Source: Caulobacter sp. Root655
Lineage (GTDB): Bacteria > Pseudomonadota > Alphaproteobacteria > Caulobacterales > Caulobacteraceae
Length of the DNA: 64,000 nucleotides
Assembly (NCBI RefSeq): GCF_001427665.1
Contig: NZ_LMHC01000012.1
Location: 63,223-127,222, forward strand
Direction: 5' to 3'
The position numbers were made by a program, and so were the translations under genes. The notes under the pieces are model-generated. The model made no database searches and was not told the origin of the DNA. It was given only the letters and a program-made list of their open reading frames with translations. Within the stretch, counting starts at the first letter, position 1. The number at the start of each line of letters is the position of its first letter. Positions 1-7,480 of the stretch are shown one piece after another.

Positions 1-588
1 GCCCTCGGCGATGAAGGCGATCTGGTTGTCCATGGCGGCTGACAGCGCCGCGGCCTGGGCCCCGCAGGTGGCGGCCAGGCGGTAGTTCCAGGCGTAGCTG
101 GCCTTGAGGACGTCGACGGCCAGTTGCGGGTCGAGGTCGGGGCGCACGTCGCCGCGCCGGACACCGTCCTCCAGCACCTCGCGCAGCATCAGGGTCAGCC
201 GTTCGTTGCGGCCGTAGGGCGTGACGCCGGGGTCGTTGGAAGGGCTGTAGGAGGCGGCGATGTGGGCCAGGAACAGCTTCACCCGCCGGGTCTCGAACTC
301 GTAGTGGATGGCGAAGATCGAGCACAGGCGATCGGCCGTCGAGCCCCGCAGGTAGGGTACCACGCGGTCGAACTCGGCATAGAGATCGCCGAGCCGCCTA
401 TCCATCACGTGGCTGAGCACCTCGGCCTTGGAGGCGAAGGTGGTGAAGACGCTGCCGACCGAGACGCCCGCCCGTTCGGCGATCGCCCGGATGGTGGTCT
501 CCTCGTAACCCGTCTCGTTGAACAGGTCGCGCGCGGCCTCGAGGACCTTCTCACGCGTCGCCAGTTTCTGGTCGTCCCGTATGCCCAC
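1..588 (-). CDS. TetR/AcrR family regulator, 3' end cut by the window edge
   Basis: Reading from a GTG at 588, preceded by a GGGGGA ribosome site, gives 196 codons that run off the left edge without a stop. The first 50 residues are a TetR helix-turn-helix: a REKVLEAARDLF helix, then TTIRAIAERAGVSVGSVFTTF and a lysine-containing turn. The rest is an all-helical ligand/dimer domain. It resembles the TetR gene just upstream at 676-1323 (same LFxExGYExxTIRxIA and GxVFxxFxxK patterns), so the two look like tandem paralogues in one transcription direction. Ligand and targets are unknown; no efflux gene is visible on this side of the edge. Confidence 0.85.
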   Translation of the reverse strand, partial: MGIRDDQKLATREKVLEAARDLFNETGYEETTIRAIAERAGVSVGSVFTTFASKAEVLSHVMDRRLGDLYAEFDRVVPYLRGSTADRLCSIFAIHYEFETRRVKLFLAHIAASYSPSNDPGVTPYGRNERLTLMLREVLEDGVRRGDVRPDLDPQLAVDVLKASYAWNYRLAATCGAQAAALSAAMDNQIAFIAEG

Positions 589-675
589 GCACTGTCCCCC
601 CGGATAGCCTGCGTCGTTATATTTATTCCGAAGGCGGACGCTCCGACTAAGAGCGCCCGCCCCCGGTCGTGCCTC

Positions 676-1323
676 TTAGGCGCGCGCGCCCGCCAGAATG
701 ACCTTCAGTTGATCCGAAAGCCGCGACAGCAGTGCTTCAACCGTCCAGGCGTCGAAGATCGCCCGGCGATAGTTGGCGACATACACGTCCCAGATGATCT
801 CGGCGAGCAGCTTCGTGTCGGCGCTGGTCTTCAGTTCGCCGCGCTCGACGCCGCGCAGCAGCACGCCGTTCAGCAGGGTGAAGATGTGCTTCAGGTGGCC
901 GCGGTTGCGGCGCTCGGCGGTTTCCGAGCGGGTCCACGACACGGCGATGCTGGCCTGCAGCAACGGCAACTGCTCGACGTGGAAGCCGTAGGCGACGGCG
1001 AACATGCCGATGACGCCTTCTTCGACGCTGGCGCCGTTGACGCCGGCCTGCTTCATCTGGGCGTAGATGACTTCGTAGTCGGCGGTCAGGATCTCGTCGA
1101 ACAGTTCGCTCTTGTCGGAGAAGCTGGCGAACACCGCGCCCGTCGACATGCCGGCGGCCTGGGCGATGTCGCGGATGGTCGCGCCTTCGTAGCCACGTTC
1201 GGTGAACAGGCGACGCGCCGCCGACAGCACGCGCTCACGGGTGCGCTGCTTGGCCAGGGCCCGGCGCGTCAGCTTGACGGGGGCGTCGGTCGGGGACTCG
1301 ATGTTCAAGGATACAAAGCTCAT
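676..1323 (-). CDS. TetR/AcrR family transcriptional regulator
   Basis: A 215-residue TetR regulator. Residues about 23-70 hold the DNA-binding domain (RTRERVLSAARRLF, then ATIRDIAQAAGMSTGAVFASFSDKSELF); the remaining helices form the effector and dimer domain. Its ATG overlaps the stop codon of the small upstream gene (ATGA at 1320-1323), so the two are translationally coupled. The next TetR gene starts 87 bases downstream in the same direction. The ligand cannot be read from sequence. The N-terminal tail of about 20 residues (MSFVSLNIESPTD) is longer than usual but the coupled ATG supports this start. Confidence 0.9.
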   Translation of the reverse strand: MSFVSLNIESPTDAPVKLTRRALAKQRTRERVLSAARRLFTERGYEGATIRDIAQAAGMSTGAVFASFSDKSELFDEILTADYEVIYAQMKQAGVNGASVEEGVIGMFAVAYGFHVEQLPLLQASIAVSWTRSETAERRNRGHLKHIFTLLNGVLLRGVERGELKTSADTKLLAEIIWDVYVANYRRAIFDAWTVEALLSRLSDQLKVILAGARA

Positions 1324-1544
1324 GCGGCGGCCTCCAGGCGAGCAAGCGCAGCCTCGGCGCGCTTTTCGAATTCGTTGCAGTATTCGTCGACGACGTTCTG
1401 AAGGACGTCGGCGTAACGGCGCGCCAGGGCGCGGCCATCCTGCGCGGCGTCGCGCAGGTCGGTGATCAATTGGCGGACTTCCACCATGGCTTCTTCGCGC
1501 TCGGACGCGGAGAAGTCGGCTACGGCGCGAGCGCTCTGAGCCAT
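1320..1544 (-). CDS. small conserved-looking helical protein, co-translated with TetR
   Basis: A 74-residue protein, strongly acidic and helical, with no signal peptide or membrane segment. Its ends are rich in Ala, Glu and Arg (EKRAEAALARLEAAA), suggesting a coiled coil. It overlaps the TetR gene by four bases, so the pair is one operon. I do not recognise a named family. A small partner or co-regulator of the TetR protein is possible but is inference from position only. Confidence 0.7.
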   Translation of the reverse strand: MAQSARAVADFSASEREEAMVEVRQLITDLRDAAQDGRALARRYADVLQNVVDEYCNEFEKRAEAALARLEAAA

Positions 1545-1870
1545 TCTAAGTCTCTCCTGCCTCCCCGCTGGGATGGGGCGCCGACATGACCTGCGGTGAG
1601 GAGTTGATCATGTTCAACGAACGCGTACTGGAATTTGAAGGTGGCGCGTTTAACCCCAGCCGCAAGGGGTTGCAACCCGTAAACTGAACTAAAATCGTCG
1701 AACGGCGGCGCTTGAGACGCTGTATGGTACCGGTAGCGCTCGGTCACTGCGACAAATGCACTCAACGAACAGACTCGTCGAACGCGATTTCGCGACGGGA
1801 CGCTCAATCAAGGCTTGATCCGGAGGACCGTGCTCTGGCCAAGCCTGGGGCGAGGGCCTAGTTTGCCGCC
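1545..1870. other. 326-base divergent intergenic region
   Basis: Lies between the start of the small gene at 1544 (minus) and the HIG1-like gene at 1871 (plus). It holds the short ORF with hairpin described at 1610-1687. The segment about 1650-1760 is noticeably more AT-rich than the coding DNA around it, as expected of promoters, but I cannot assign a -35/-10 pair with confidence. Confidence 0.5.
1610..1687 (+). CDS. possible 25-codon small ORF or leader with internal hairpin
   Basis: A strong ribosome site (GAGGAG at 1599-1604 region, GTGAGGAGTTGATC before ATG) precedes an ATG at 1610 opening 25 codons that end in TGA at 1687 (begins MFNERVLEF, ends KGLQPVN). Codons such as GTA, TTT and CAA are unlike the G/C-ending codons of nearby genes. 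A six-pair hairpin (AACCCC 1652-1657 with GGGGTT 1666-1671) lies inside it. It is divergent from the small gene at 1544 and upstream of the HIG1-like gene. It could be a small protein, a regulatory leader or a non-coding RNA; translation is unproven. Confidence 0.3.
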   Translation: MFNERVLEFEGGAFNPSRKGLQPVN

Positions 1871-2068
1871 ATGGACAAACTGTTCGACTTTCTGATCCCC
1901 GTCGCGCTGGGCGCGGTGTTGATCACCCTCGGCGTCGGCATCTTCTCCCTGTTCAAGGGTGGGGATTTCGGACGTTCCTATTCCAACAAGCTGATGCGCC
2001 TGCGCATCGTGCTGCAGTTCGTCGCGGTGCTGGTTCTGGTCGCCGCCTTCTGGTGGCGCGGCCACTGA
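1871..2068 (+). CDS. HIG1-type twin transmembrane protein
   Basis: A 65-residue membrane protein with two hydrophobic helices (about residues 7-28 and 44-62) joined by a short basic loop (GGDFGRSYSNKLMRLR). This loop is typical of bacterial HIG1-domain twin-membrane proteins, which relate to mitochondrial HIG1 respiratory assembly factors. In many alphaproteobacteria this gene sits, as here, directly before a PduO-type cobalamin adenosyltransferase and near etfBA. Function in bacteria is not established; the association with electron-transfer flavoprotein suggests a respiratory-membrane role. Confidence 0.85.
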   Translation: MDKLFDFLIPVALGAVLITLGVGIFSLFKGGDFGRSYSNKLMRLRIVLQFVAVLVLVAAFWWRGH

Positions 2069-2288
2069 GAGCGTCTTCGCGTGAAGACTGGTCACGTGAA
2101 GACGGCGGACTGGGTGGACGACCCGCTCCCGGCCAGGTCGTCCACCGCGCTTAAGCCACCAACGCTTACGCTACTCTAGGAGCTCACTGCTCTATGGGAC
2201 GAGTTGACCAGAGCCGCGCACCCATAGCGATAGGACAACTTGCCCTAGGACATATTGGCCCACCGGACCGTCGAAAGGGGACCCGCCC

Positions 2289-2867
2289 ATGGTCACGCTC
2301 AATCGCATCTACACCCGCACCGGCGACCAGGGCCTGACGCGGCTGTCGACCGGCCAGCCGGTCAGCAAGGCGTCCTTGCGGGTCGAGGCCTATGGCGGAG
2401 TCGACGAGACCAACGCCTTCATCGGCGTGGCTCGCCAGCACACGGGCGCCGACGCCGAACTCGACGCCCTGCTCGAGCGCATCCAGAACGACCTGTTCGA
2501 CCTGGGCGCGGACCTCGCCACCCCCGAGCAGAACGGCAAGCCGGACTGGGAGCCGCTGCGGGTGGTCGACAGCCAGGTCGAGCGGCTGGAGCGCGAGATC
2601 GACCTGATGAACGCCAGGCTCTCGCCCCTGACCTCGTTCGTACTGCCGGCCGGCTCGCCCGCCTCCGCCGCCCTGCACGTGGCCCGCACGGTGTGCCGCC
2701 GGGCCGAGCGCAAGGTGGTGGAACTGATGAGCGTCGAGGGCGAGATCGTCGGCGACGCGGCGCTGAAATACCTCAACCGCCTGTCGGACCTGCTGTTCGT
2801 GGCGGCGCGCCGGGCCAATGACGATGGCGCGGCGGACGTGCTGTGGAAGCCGGGGGCGACCAGATAA
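2289..2867 (+). CDS. cob(I)alamin adenosyltransferase, PduO type
   Basis: Transfers the 5'-deoxyadenosyl group of ATP to cob(I)alamin, making coenzyme B12 for mutases such as methylmalonyl-CoA mutase. The 192-residue chain has the family signatures: YTRTGDQGLT at residues 7-16 (ATP binding), AYGGVDETNAFIG at about 36-48, and the C-terminal PAGSPASAALHVARTVCRRAER segment that binds ATP/corrinoid. Length matches the family. An AAAGGGG site lies eight bases before the ATG. It follows the HIG1-like gene in the same direction and precedes etfBA after two oppositely oriented small genes. Confidence 0.95.
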   Translation: MVTLNRIYTRTGDQGLTRLSTGQPVSKASLRVEAYGGVDETNAFIGVARQHTGADAELDALLERIQNDLFDLGADLATPEQNGKPDWEPLRVVDSQVERLEREIDLMNARLSPLTSFVLPAGSPASAALHVARTVCRRAERKVVELMSVEGEIVGDAALKYLNRLSDLLFVAARRANDDGAADVLWKPGATR

Positions 2868-2890
2868 CCCTCTCCCGGCGGAAGAGGGTT
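2866..2890 (+). terminator. weak terminator-like hairpin after the adenosyltransferase
   Basis: AACCCTCT (2866-2873) pairs with AGAGGGTT (2883-2890) around a nine-base loop, followed by TTTCTTCC. The stem starts inside the TAA stop. The arm sequence also resembles the ends of the intergenic repeats at 28827 and 43791, so it may be a repeat remnant. Confidence 0.4.
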
Positions 2891-2895
2891 TCTTC

Positions 2896-3156
2896 CTACT
2901 TCGCCGCGCGGGCTTCCATCTTCCGGGGATCGGTGTTGATCGGCGGCAGGGTGGTCGAGCGCTTCATCGTCAGCACTTCGAGCGGCATGATCGTCGCGCA
3001 CTTCATCCACTTGCCGGCCCAGGCGTGGTCGGGGCCCCGGGCCTCGCAGCGCGCCTTCGGCCAGACCCACAGGTAGTGGTAGGTGAAAACACTGGCGGAC
3101 CCGGCCAGGAACAGACCCAGGAAGACCAGCTGCAGGCGCTTGATGTTGCTCTTCAT
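2896..3156 (-). CDS. small single-pass membrane protein, unknown
   Basis: 86 residues with one hydrophobic segment near the N-terminus (about 8-26, LQLVFLGLFLAGSASVFTYHY) and a soluble tail with two Cys (KARCEARG and WMKCAT). GAGG sits five bases before the ATG. No recognised domain. The two cysteines on the presumed periplasmic side could form a disulphide. It is convergent with the adenosyltransferase gene. Confidence 0.65.
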   Translation of the reverse strand: MKSNIKRLQLVFLGLFLAGSASVFTYHYLWVWPKARCEARGPDHAWAGKWMKCATIMPLEVLTMKRSTTLPPINTDPRKMEARAAK

Positions 3157-3253
3157 GCGCGCCTCATAATCGCCCGCCGCCGAGCTGGCCAGAGAGTTCT
3201 GCGCCGCCGCCGTGCGCGGCCCGCGGCGGGAAGTCCACCGGCTGGGCCGGTGC

Positions 3254-3595
3254 TCAGTCGCTGATCACGAAATAGGCGGCGCTTTCGGTGTCCGGGGCGG
3301 CCTGATCGCAGGCGCTTGTGCCGACGATTGTCACGGGCTTGTGCGTCGCGAAGGCCGTCAACAGGGTCGAGAGCATCGCCTGGCCACCCGGAGTGGCGAC
3401 GCTGAAGGCGTAACGGGAGTTGCTCGCGGCGCCGCAGCTTGGGATTTGCGTCCTCGTGCCGGCGTGGGTGAAATAGACCATGCCGTAGTTGGTCGGCGTG
3501 ATCGACATGACAATGACGGGGGCCGTGTTGGAGGCCTGGGCCGAACCTCCGGCCAGAGCGCCCAAGGCCACGAAAGCAACAAGCCATTTCCGCAC
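3254..3595 (-). CDS. secreted hypothetical protein
   Basis: Begins at a GTG (3595) six bases after GGAG; a TTG at 3607 is the longer alternative. The product has a clear Sec signal peptide (MRKWLVAFVALGALAGGSAQA) and a mature domain of about 90 residues with two Cys (PSCGAA and TSACDQ), probably disulphide bonded. No family recognised. It lies 97 bases upstream of, and in line with, the small membrane protein at 2896-3156, so they may be co-transcribed. Confidence 0.65.
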   Translation of the reverse strand: MRKWLVAFVALGALAGGSAQASNTAPVIVMSITPTNYGMVYFTHAGTRTQIPSCGAASNSRYAFSVATPGGQAMLSTLLTAFATHKPVTIVGTSACDQAAPDTESAAYFVISD

Positions 3596-3953
3596 GATCT
3601 TCTCCAAGGCTAAACCCCGTTCGCGAACACCGATCGCCGGCGCGACACCTCGGGTCAGGGCGGAAAATCATTTCAGCCCTCGGCTGCAGCGTCGCAAAAG
3701 CCGTGACGCGACACAATGGCCACGCTTGCCCGGGTCCGCCGATTTCACGTCCCGGCCCGCCCCCACCACGCGTTGCGAAGCGCTCTTAAGTGTGCGGCGC
3801 AGCAGACGCGGACCGGGAAGTGTCCTACGATCGTTTGAACGCCCCAGCCGATAACGCATTACGTTTACGTCAGGGGAAACTTGCAAACCTGCGTGGACAC
3901 GGTAATGGCCTCCGCGCAGGCAGGAAAAACTAGCCAGGAGGCGGCGTAGACCG
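3596..3953. other. 358-base divergent region upstream of etfBA
   Basis: Separates the secreted protein (minus) from etfB (plus). The only distinctive element I see is the TTACGTTTACGTCA motif at 3859-3872. Short open frames here lack ribosome sites and are treated as chance. Confidence 0.5.
3859..3872 (+). promoter_or_regulatory. possible MerR-family (LiuR-like) operator before etfB
   Basis: TTACGTTTACGTCA is an imperfect dyad built on ACGT half-sites and resembles the operators described for LiuR, a MerR-family repressor of branched-chain amino acid and acyl-CoA degradation genes in proteobacteria. It lies 81 bases before the etfB start, which fits control of an acyl-CoA electron acceptor. 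The match is from memory of the motif, so it is tentative. Confidence 0.35.
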
Positions 3954-4700
3954 ATGAAGGTTCTGGTCCCGGTTAAACGGGTTATCGATTACAATGTGAA
4001 GGTCCGGGTGAAGCCCGATCAGACCGGCGTCGACTTGGCCAACGTCAAAATGTCGATGAATCCCTTCTGCGAGATCGCGGTCGAAGAAGCCGTGCGTCTC
4101 AAGGAAAAGGGCGTCGCCACCGAGGTGGTCATCGTCAGCATCGGCCCGCAGCAGGCGCAGGAAACCATCCGCACGGCCCTGGCCATGGGCGGCGACCGCG
4201 GCGTGCTGATCGTCACCGACATCGACCCGGAACCGCTGGCCGTGGCCAAGCTCCTGGCCGCCGTGGTCGCCGAGGAACAACCCAACCTCGTGCTGATGGG
4301 CAAGCAGGCGATCGACGGCGACAACAACGCCGTCGGCCAGATGCTGTCGGCCCTGCTGGGCTGGCCGCAGGCGACCTACGCCTCGGCCATCGAGGTTTCC
4401 GGTTCGACCGCCAAGGTCACCCGCGAAGTCGACGGCGGCCTGCAGACGCTGGACGTCGACCTGCCGGCCGTGGTCACCGCCGACCTGCGCCTCAACGAGC
4501 CGCGCTACGCTTCGTTGCCCAACATCATGAAGGCCAAGAAGAAAGAGATCGCGCAGAAGACCGTCGCCGACTACGGCGTCGACGTCGCCCCGCGCCTCAA
4601 GGTCCTCAAGGTCGTCGAACCGGCCAAGCGCTCGGCGGGCATCAAGCTCGAGACCGCCGCCGACCTCGTTTCCAAGCTCAAAACCGCGGGGGTGCTGTAA
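3954..4700 (+). CDS. etfB: electron transfer flavoprotein beta subunit
   Basis: Small subunit of the ETF heterodimer, which carries electrons from acyl-CoA dehydrogenases to ETF-ubiquinone oxidoreductase and binds the structural AMP. The 248-residue chain opens with [20 protein letters not shown] and has the [18 protein letters not shown] helix, [10 protein letters not shown], and the [25 protein letters not shown] signature. Family length is normal. A GGAGG lies upstream of the ATG. Its TAA overlaps the etfA ATG by one base (TAATG at 4698-4702), so the subunits are translationally coupled. Confidence 0.97.
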   Translation: MKVLVPVKRVIDYNVKVRVKPDQTGVDLANVKMSMNPFCEIAVEEAVRLKEKGVATEVVIVSIGPQQAQETIRTALAMGGDRGVLIVTDIDPEPLAVAKLLAAVVAEEQPNLVLMGKQAIDGDNNAVGQMLSALLGWPQATYASAIEVSGSTAKVTREVDGGLQTLDVDLPAVVTADLRLNEPRYASLPNIMKAKKKEIAQKTVADYGVDVAPRLKVLKVVEPAKRSAGIKLETAADLVSKLKTAGVL

Positions 4701-5641
4701 TGGCCGTTCTCGTCGTCGCCGATAACGACAACGCGCACCTGCGCGATGGCACCCACAAGACCGTCACCGCCGCCCTGAAGCTGTCGTCCGACGTGGACGT
4801 CCTGGTCCTGGGCAAGGGCGCCAAGGCGGTGGCCGACGCCGCCGCCAAGATCACCGGCGTCCGCAAGGTGCTGCTGGCCGAGAGCGACGCCCTGGGTCAC
4901 GGCGTGGCCGAGGCGGAAGCCGACGCCGTGCTGGCCCTGGCCGGCAATTACGACGCCATCCTGATCCCGGCCACCTCGGGCGGCAAGAACTTCGCCCCCC
5001 GGGTCGCCGCCAAGCTGGACGTCGCCCCGATCTCGGAAATCGTCGAGGTCGTTTCGGCCGACACCTTCACGCGGCCGATCTACGCCGGCAACGCCCTGGA
5101 AACCGTCCAGACCAGCGACGCCAAGAAGGTGATCACCGTGCGCCCCACCGCCTTCGCGGCGGCGGAAGAAGGCGGCTCCGCTCCCGTAGAAACGGTCTCC
5201 GGCGCCGACGCGGGCAAGACCCGCTTCGTCTCCGAGGAAATGGTCAAGTCGGACCGTCCGGAACTGGCCGCGGCCAAGATCGTCGTCTCCGGCGGTCGCG
5301 CCATGGGCTCGGCCGAGGAGTTCCAGAAGGTGATCGAGCCCCTGGCCGACAAGCTGGGCGCCGCCGTCGGCGCCTCGCGCGCCGCCGTGGACGCCGGTTA
5401 TGCCCCCAACGACTACCAGGTCGGCCAGACCGGCAAGGTGGTCGCCCCGGCGCTGTACATCGCCATCGGCATCTCGGGCGCCATCCAGCACCTGGCCGGC
5501 ATGAAGGACAGCAAGATCATCGTCGCCATCAACAAGGACAGCGACGCTCCGATCTTCCAGATCGCCGACTACGGCCTGGTGGCCGACTACAAGTCCGCCG
5601 TGCCCGAACTGATGGACGCCCTGACGGCGGCCGGGAAGTAA
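4700..5641 (+). CDS. etfA: electron transfer flavoprotein alpha subunit
   Basis: FAD-binding subunit of ETF. The 313-residue chain has an N-terminal beta-like domain ([10 protein letters not shown]) and the C-terminal FAD signature region [11 protein letters not shown], then [26 protein letters not shown] and [16 protein letters not shown]. Starts one base inside the etfB stop. A strong hairpin terminator follows 42 bases after the stop, so etfBA forms a two-gene unit. The 3-hydroxybutyryl-CoA dehydrogenase gene at 9116 is the usual further neighbour but is separated here by inserted genes. Confidence 0.97.
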   Translation: MAVLVVADNDNAHLRDGTHKTVTAALKLSSDVDVLVLGKGAKAVADAAAKITGVRKVLLAESDALGHGVAEAEADAVLALAGNYDAILIPATSGGKNFAPRVAAKLDVAPISEIVEVVSADTFTRPIYAGNALETVQTSDAKKVITVRPTAFAAAEEGGSAPVETVSGADAGKTRFVSEEMVKSDRPELAAAKIVVSGGRAMGSAEEFQKVIEPLADKLGAAVGASRAAVDAGYAPNDYQVGQTGKVVAPALYIAIGISGAIQHLAGMKDSKIIVAINKDSDAPIFQIADYGLVADYKSAVPELMDALTAAGK

Positions 5642-5683
5642 GGCTTTCGCGACTTTCCCCATTTTTTGGGGGCGATACAGGAA

Positions 5684-5716
5684 AGGCCCGGGAGCGATCC
5701 CGGGCCTTTTTTCTTT
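5684..5716 (+). terminator. rho-independent terminator of etfBA
   Basis: AGGCCCGGGA (5684-5693) pairs perfectly with TCCCGGGCCT (5698-5707) around a four-base GCGA loop, followed by a T-rich tail. The tetraloop and ten-pair GC stem make this a textbook intrinsic terminator. Confidence 0.92.
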
Positions 5717-5774
5717 GGCTGCAACATCGCGAACCTTCCACCTGAACGCCAACGAAGACCAAGTCCCAAATTTC

Positions 5775-5878
5775 GTTGTCATCCCGGCCGTAGCGAAGCG
5801 GAGGGCCGGGACCCAGGGCAACCGCAGTGCGTTGGCCCCTGGGTCCCGGACAGCGCTACGCGCTTCCGGGATGACAAC
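5775..5878. repeat. intergenic inverted repeat, family A copy 1
   Basis: Ends GTTGTCATCCCGG and CCGGGATGACAAC are inverted. Inside, GGGACCCAGGG pairs with CCCTGGGTCCC, so the element can fold into a long interrupted hairpin. Four more copies occur at 16018, 25518, 31481 and 56153. Confidence 0.9.
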
Positions 5879-5902
5879 CTTTGGGGGCGGGTTCGCATAT
5901 CC

Positions 5903-6034
5903 TCACTTCGGACTGTCGAGCGGGATCCCCGCCGCCCAGGCGAAGGCCTCGTCCTTGACCGGCGAACCGGGGTTGTCGGCCGAGGCCATCAGCAGGGAGA
6001 GCACGGCGATACCGGCTATGAGCAGAAGTTTCAT
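5903..6034 (-). CDS. small exported peptide of 43 residues
   Basis: ATG at 6034 preceded by AGGTGA six bases upstream. MKLLLIAGIAVLSLLMASA is a signal-peptide-like segment, followed by a short tail (DNPGSPVKDEAFAWAAGIPLDSP). A longer frame from 6085 is possible but lacks a better ribosome site. Divergent from the LysR gene at 6155. No family recognised. Confidence 0.55.
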   Translation of the reverse strand: MKLLLIAGIAVLSLLMASADNPGSPVKDEAFAWAAGIPLDSPK

Positions 6035-6154
6035 CACATCACCTGTGAGCATGAAGGGGTGGGCCAGGTCGGCCCGCACCCACAAGATGCCTCCGCACGA
6101 CAGGCTTTACGAACGATGGTATCTACGCGAACTTGTCAGCGGAGCTAACATCCT

Positions 6155-7045
6155 ATGCGCCTGCCGCCGTTCCTGACCCTGACCGCCCTCGAGGCCGCCG
6201 CCCGCCATCGCAGCTACAGCCGCGCGGCCCGCGAACTGCACGTCACCCACGGCGCGGTCAGCCAGCAGATCCGCAAGCTGGAGGACGAACTGGGCGCCAA
6301 GCTGTTCCTGCGCCAGGGCAACAGCATGGTCCCCACCGCCACCGGCGCGCGGCTGGCGGGACAGGTGACGATCGCCCTGTCCACCCTGCGGCTGGCCGTC
6401 GAGGAGGCCAGCCAGGCGGCGCGCGGGCCGCTGGTGGTGAGCACCGGCGCGGCCTTCGCCAGCCGCTGGCTGGTCACCCGCCTGGCCCGGCTGGCGGCCG
6501 ACACCGGCGAGCCGGACCTGACCGTGCGGGCCGAGGATCGGGTGTCGGACCTGTCCAGCGACGGCGCCGACGTCGCCCTGCGCTTCGGAATCGGACCATG
6601 GCCGGGCATGGAGTCGGTGACCCTGATGACCGAACGCCTGTTCCCGGTCTGCAGCCCGGCCTTCCTGCGCGTGCACGGCATCGCCCACCCGCGCGACCTG
6701 ATCGACGTTCCGCTGCTGCGCCACACCGGCCTGCCATGGAGCCTGTGGCTGTCGGCCATGGGGGTGGAGGAGACGCCGCTGCACCTGGGCCTGCGTTTCG
6801 ACGACACCGCCCTGATGCTGGACGCCGCCGCCCAGGGCATGGGCGTGGCCCTGGCCCGCAGCGGCCTGTCGGAGCGCGACCTGCGCGACGGCCGCCTGGT
6901 GCGGCCCTTCCCCGGCGAGGTCGCGGTCGAGACCGGCCACCACTTCGTCTGGCGCGCCGACAGCCCCAAGCTGGCGCGGATCCTGCGGCTGCGAGACTGG
7001 TTCCTGGAGGAAACCAAGGGTGTTCGGGGCGGCGCGGCGGACTGA
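6155..7045 (+). CDS. LysR family regulator, GcvA-like
   Basis: 296 residues. Residues 1-60 form the winged helix (FLTLTALEAAARHRSYSRAARELHVTHGAVSQQIRKLEDELG), and the sequence LFLRQGNSMVPTATG continues the canonical LysR wing. The remainder is a periplasmic-binding-like effector domain; VSDLSSDGADVALRFGIGPW and the ERLFPVCSPAF segment are typical of the GcvA/AmpR subgroup. Its divergent neighbour is the small peptide at 5903; LysR proteins often control divergent genes but no enzyme is adjacent, so the target is unclear. Confidence 0.93.
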   Translation: MRLPPFLTLTALEAAARHRSYSRAARELHVTHGAVSQQIRKLEDELGAKLFLRQGNSMVPTATGARLAGQVTIALSTLRLAVEEASQAARGPLVVSTGAAFASRWLVTRLARLAADTGEPDLTVRAEDRVSDLSSDGADVALRFGIGPWPGMESVTLMTERLFPVCSPAFLRVHGIAHPRDLIDVPLLRHTGLPWSLWLSAMGVEETPLHLGLRFDDTALMLDAAAQGMGVALARSGLSERDLRDGRLVRPFPGEVAVETGHHFVWRADSPKLARILRLRDWFLEETKGVRGGAAD

Positions 7046-7138
7046 GGAACCGTGGTATTTGGACTCTTGGGATGTTGGTTATGGGTGGAAGGTAGACGTC
7101 TGAAGCGCCCGCTTCTGATGAAGGCCGGGCGCACGGAC

Positions 7139-7165
7139 CCCCTCTCTCTTTGAGAGAGAGAGGGG
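7139..7165. repeat. perfect 11-pair hairpin downstream of LysR
   Basis: CCCCTCTCTCT (7139-7149) pairs with AGAGAGAGGGG (7155-7165) around TTGAG. No T-run follows, so it is unlikely to be a standard terminator. It resembles the CCCTCTCCC-type ends of family D repeats and may be a solo end. Confidence 0.6.
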
Positions 7166-7255
7166 TACAGGAGCGTCCGCTCAGGGTCGAAAGCGGAACT
7201 TGACCTTTCCGACGAAAATGCAGGCAATGTGGCGTGGGCCGTCAGGAGGACGGCA

Positions 7256-7432
7256 ATGACCTGCGAGGGTTATGTGAAGGCCCACTGGCCGGCTCTACTT
7301 CTCCGATGGGCGGTGTTCTCGCTCGCCATTCTGGTTATCGCGTTCTTTAGCAAGCAAGATCCACGCACGCTCTGGCCCATCGCCCTGGTCGCCGGAGGCC
7401 TACTCAACATCGCGTGGATCTGGGTCGCCTAG
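7256..7432 (+). CDS. small two-helix membrane protein
   Basis: Starts at ATG 7256, six bases after a perfect AGGAGG at 7244-7249; the longer frame from 7229 would bury that site. 58 residues with hydrophobic helices at about 12-30 and 40-56, joined by SKQDPRTLW. No family recognised. It is convergent with the GH47 gene. Confidence 0.7.
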   Translation: MTCEGYVKAHWPALLLRWAVFSLAILVIAFFSKQDPRTLWPIALVAGGLLNIAWIWVA

Positions 7433-7480
7433 AGGTCCACGACAGGCCGATAGGCGGCCGGAACCGGCGCCGGCGCGGCC

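Noticed and set aside
2098..2288. Cobalamin riboswitch before the adenosyltransferase
   Set aside because: The gap is too short and I see no B12-box-like consensus; only a small CTATGGG/CCCATAG hairpin is present.
3608..3886. Short frames upstream of etfB as possible genes
   Set aside because: No ribosome sites, no hydrophobic or conserved pattern; better explained as promoter DNA.
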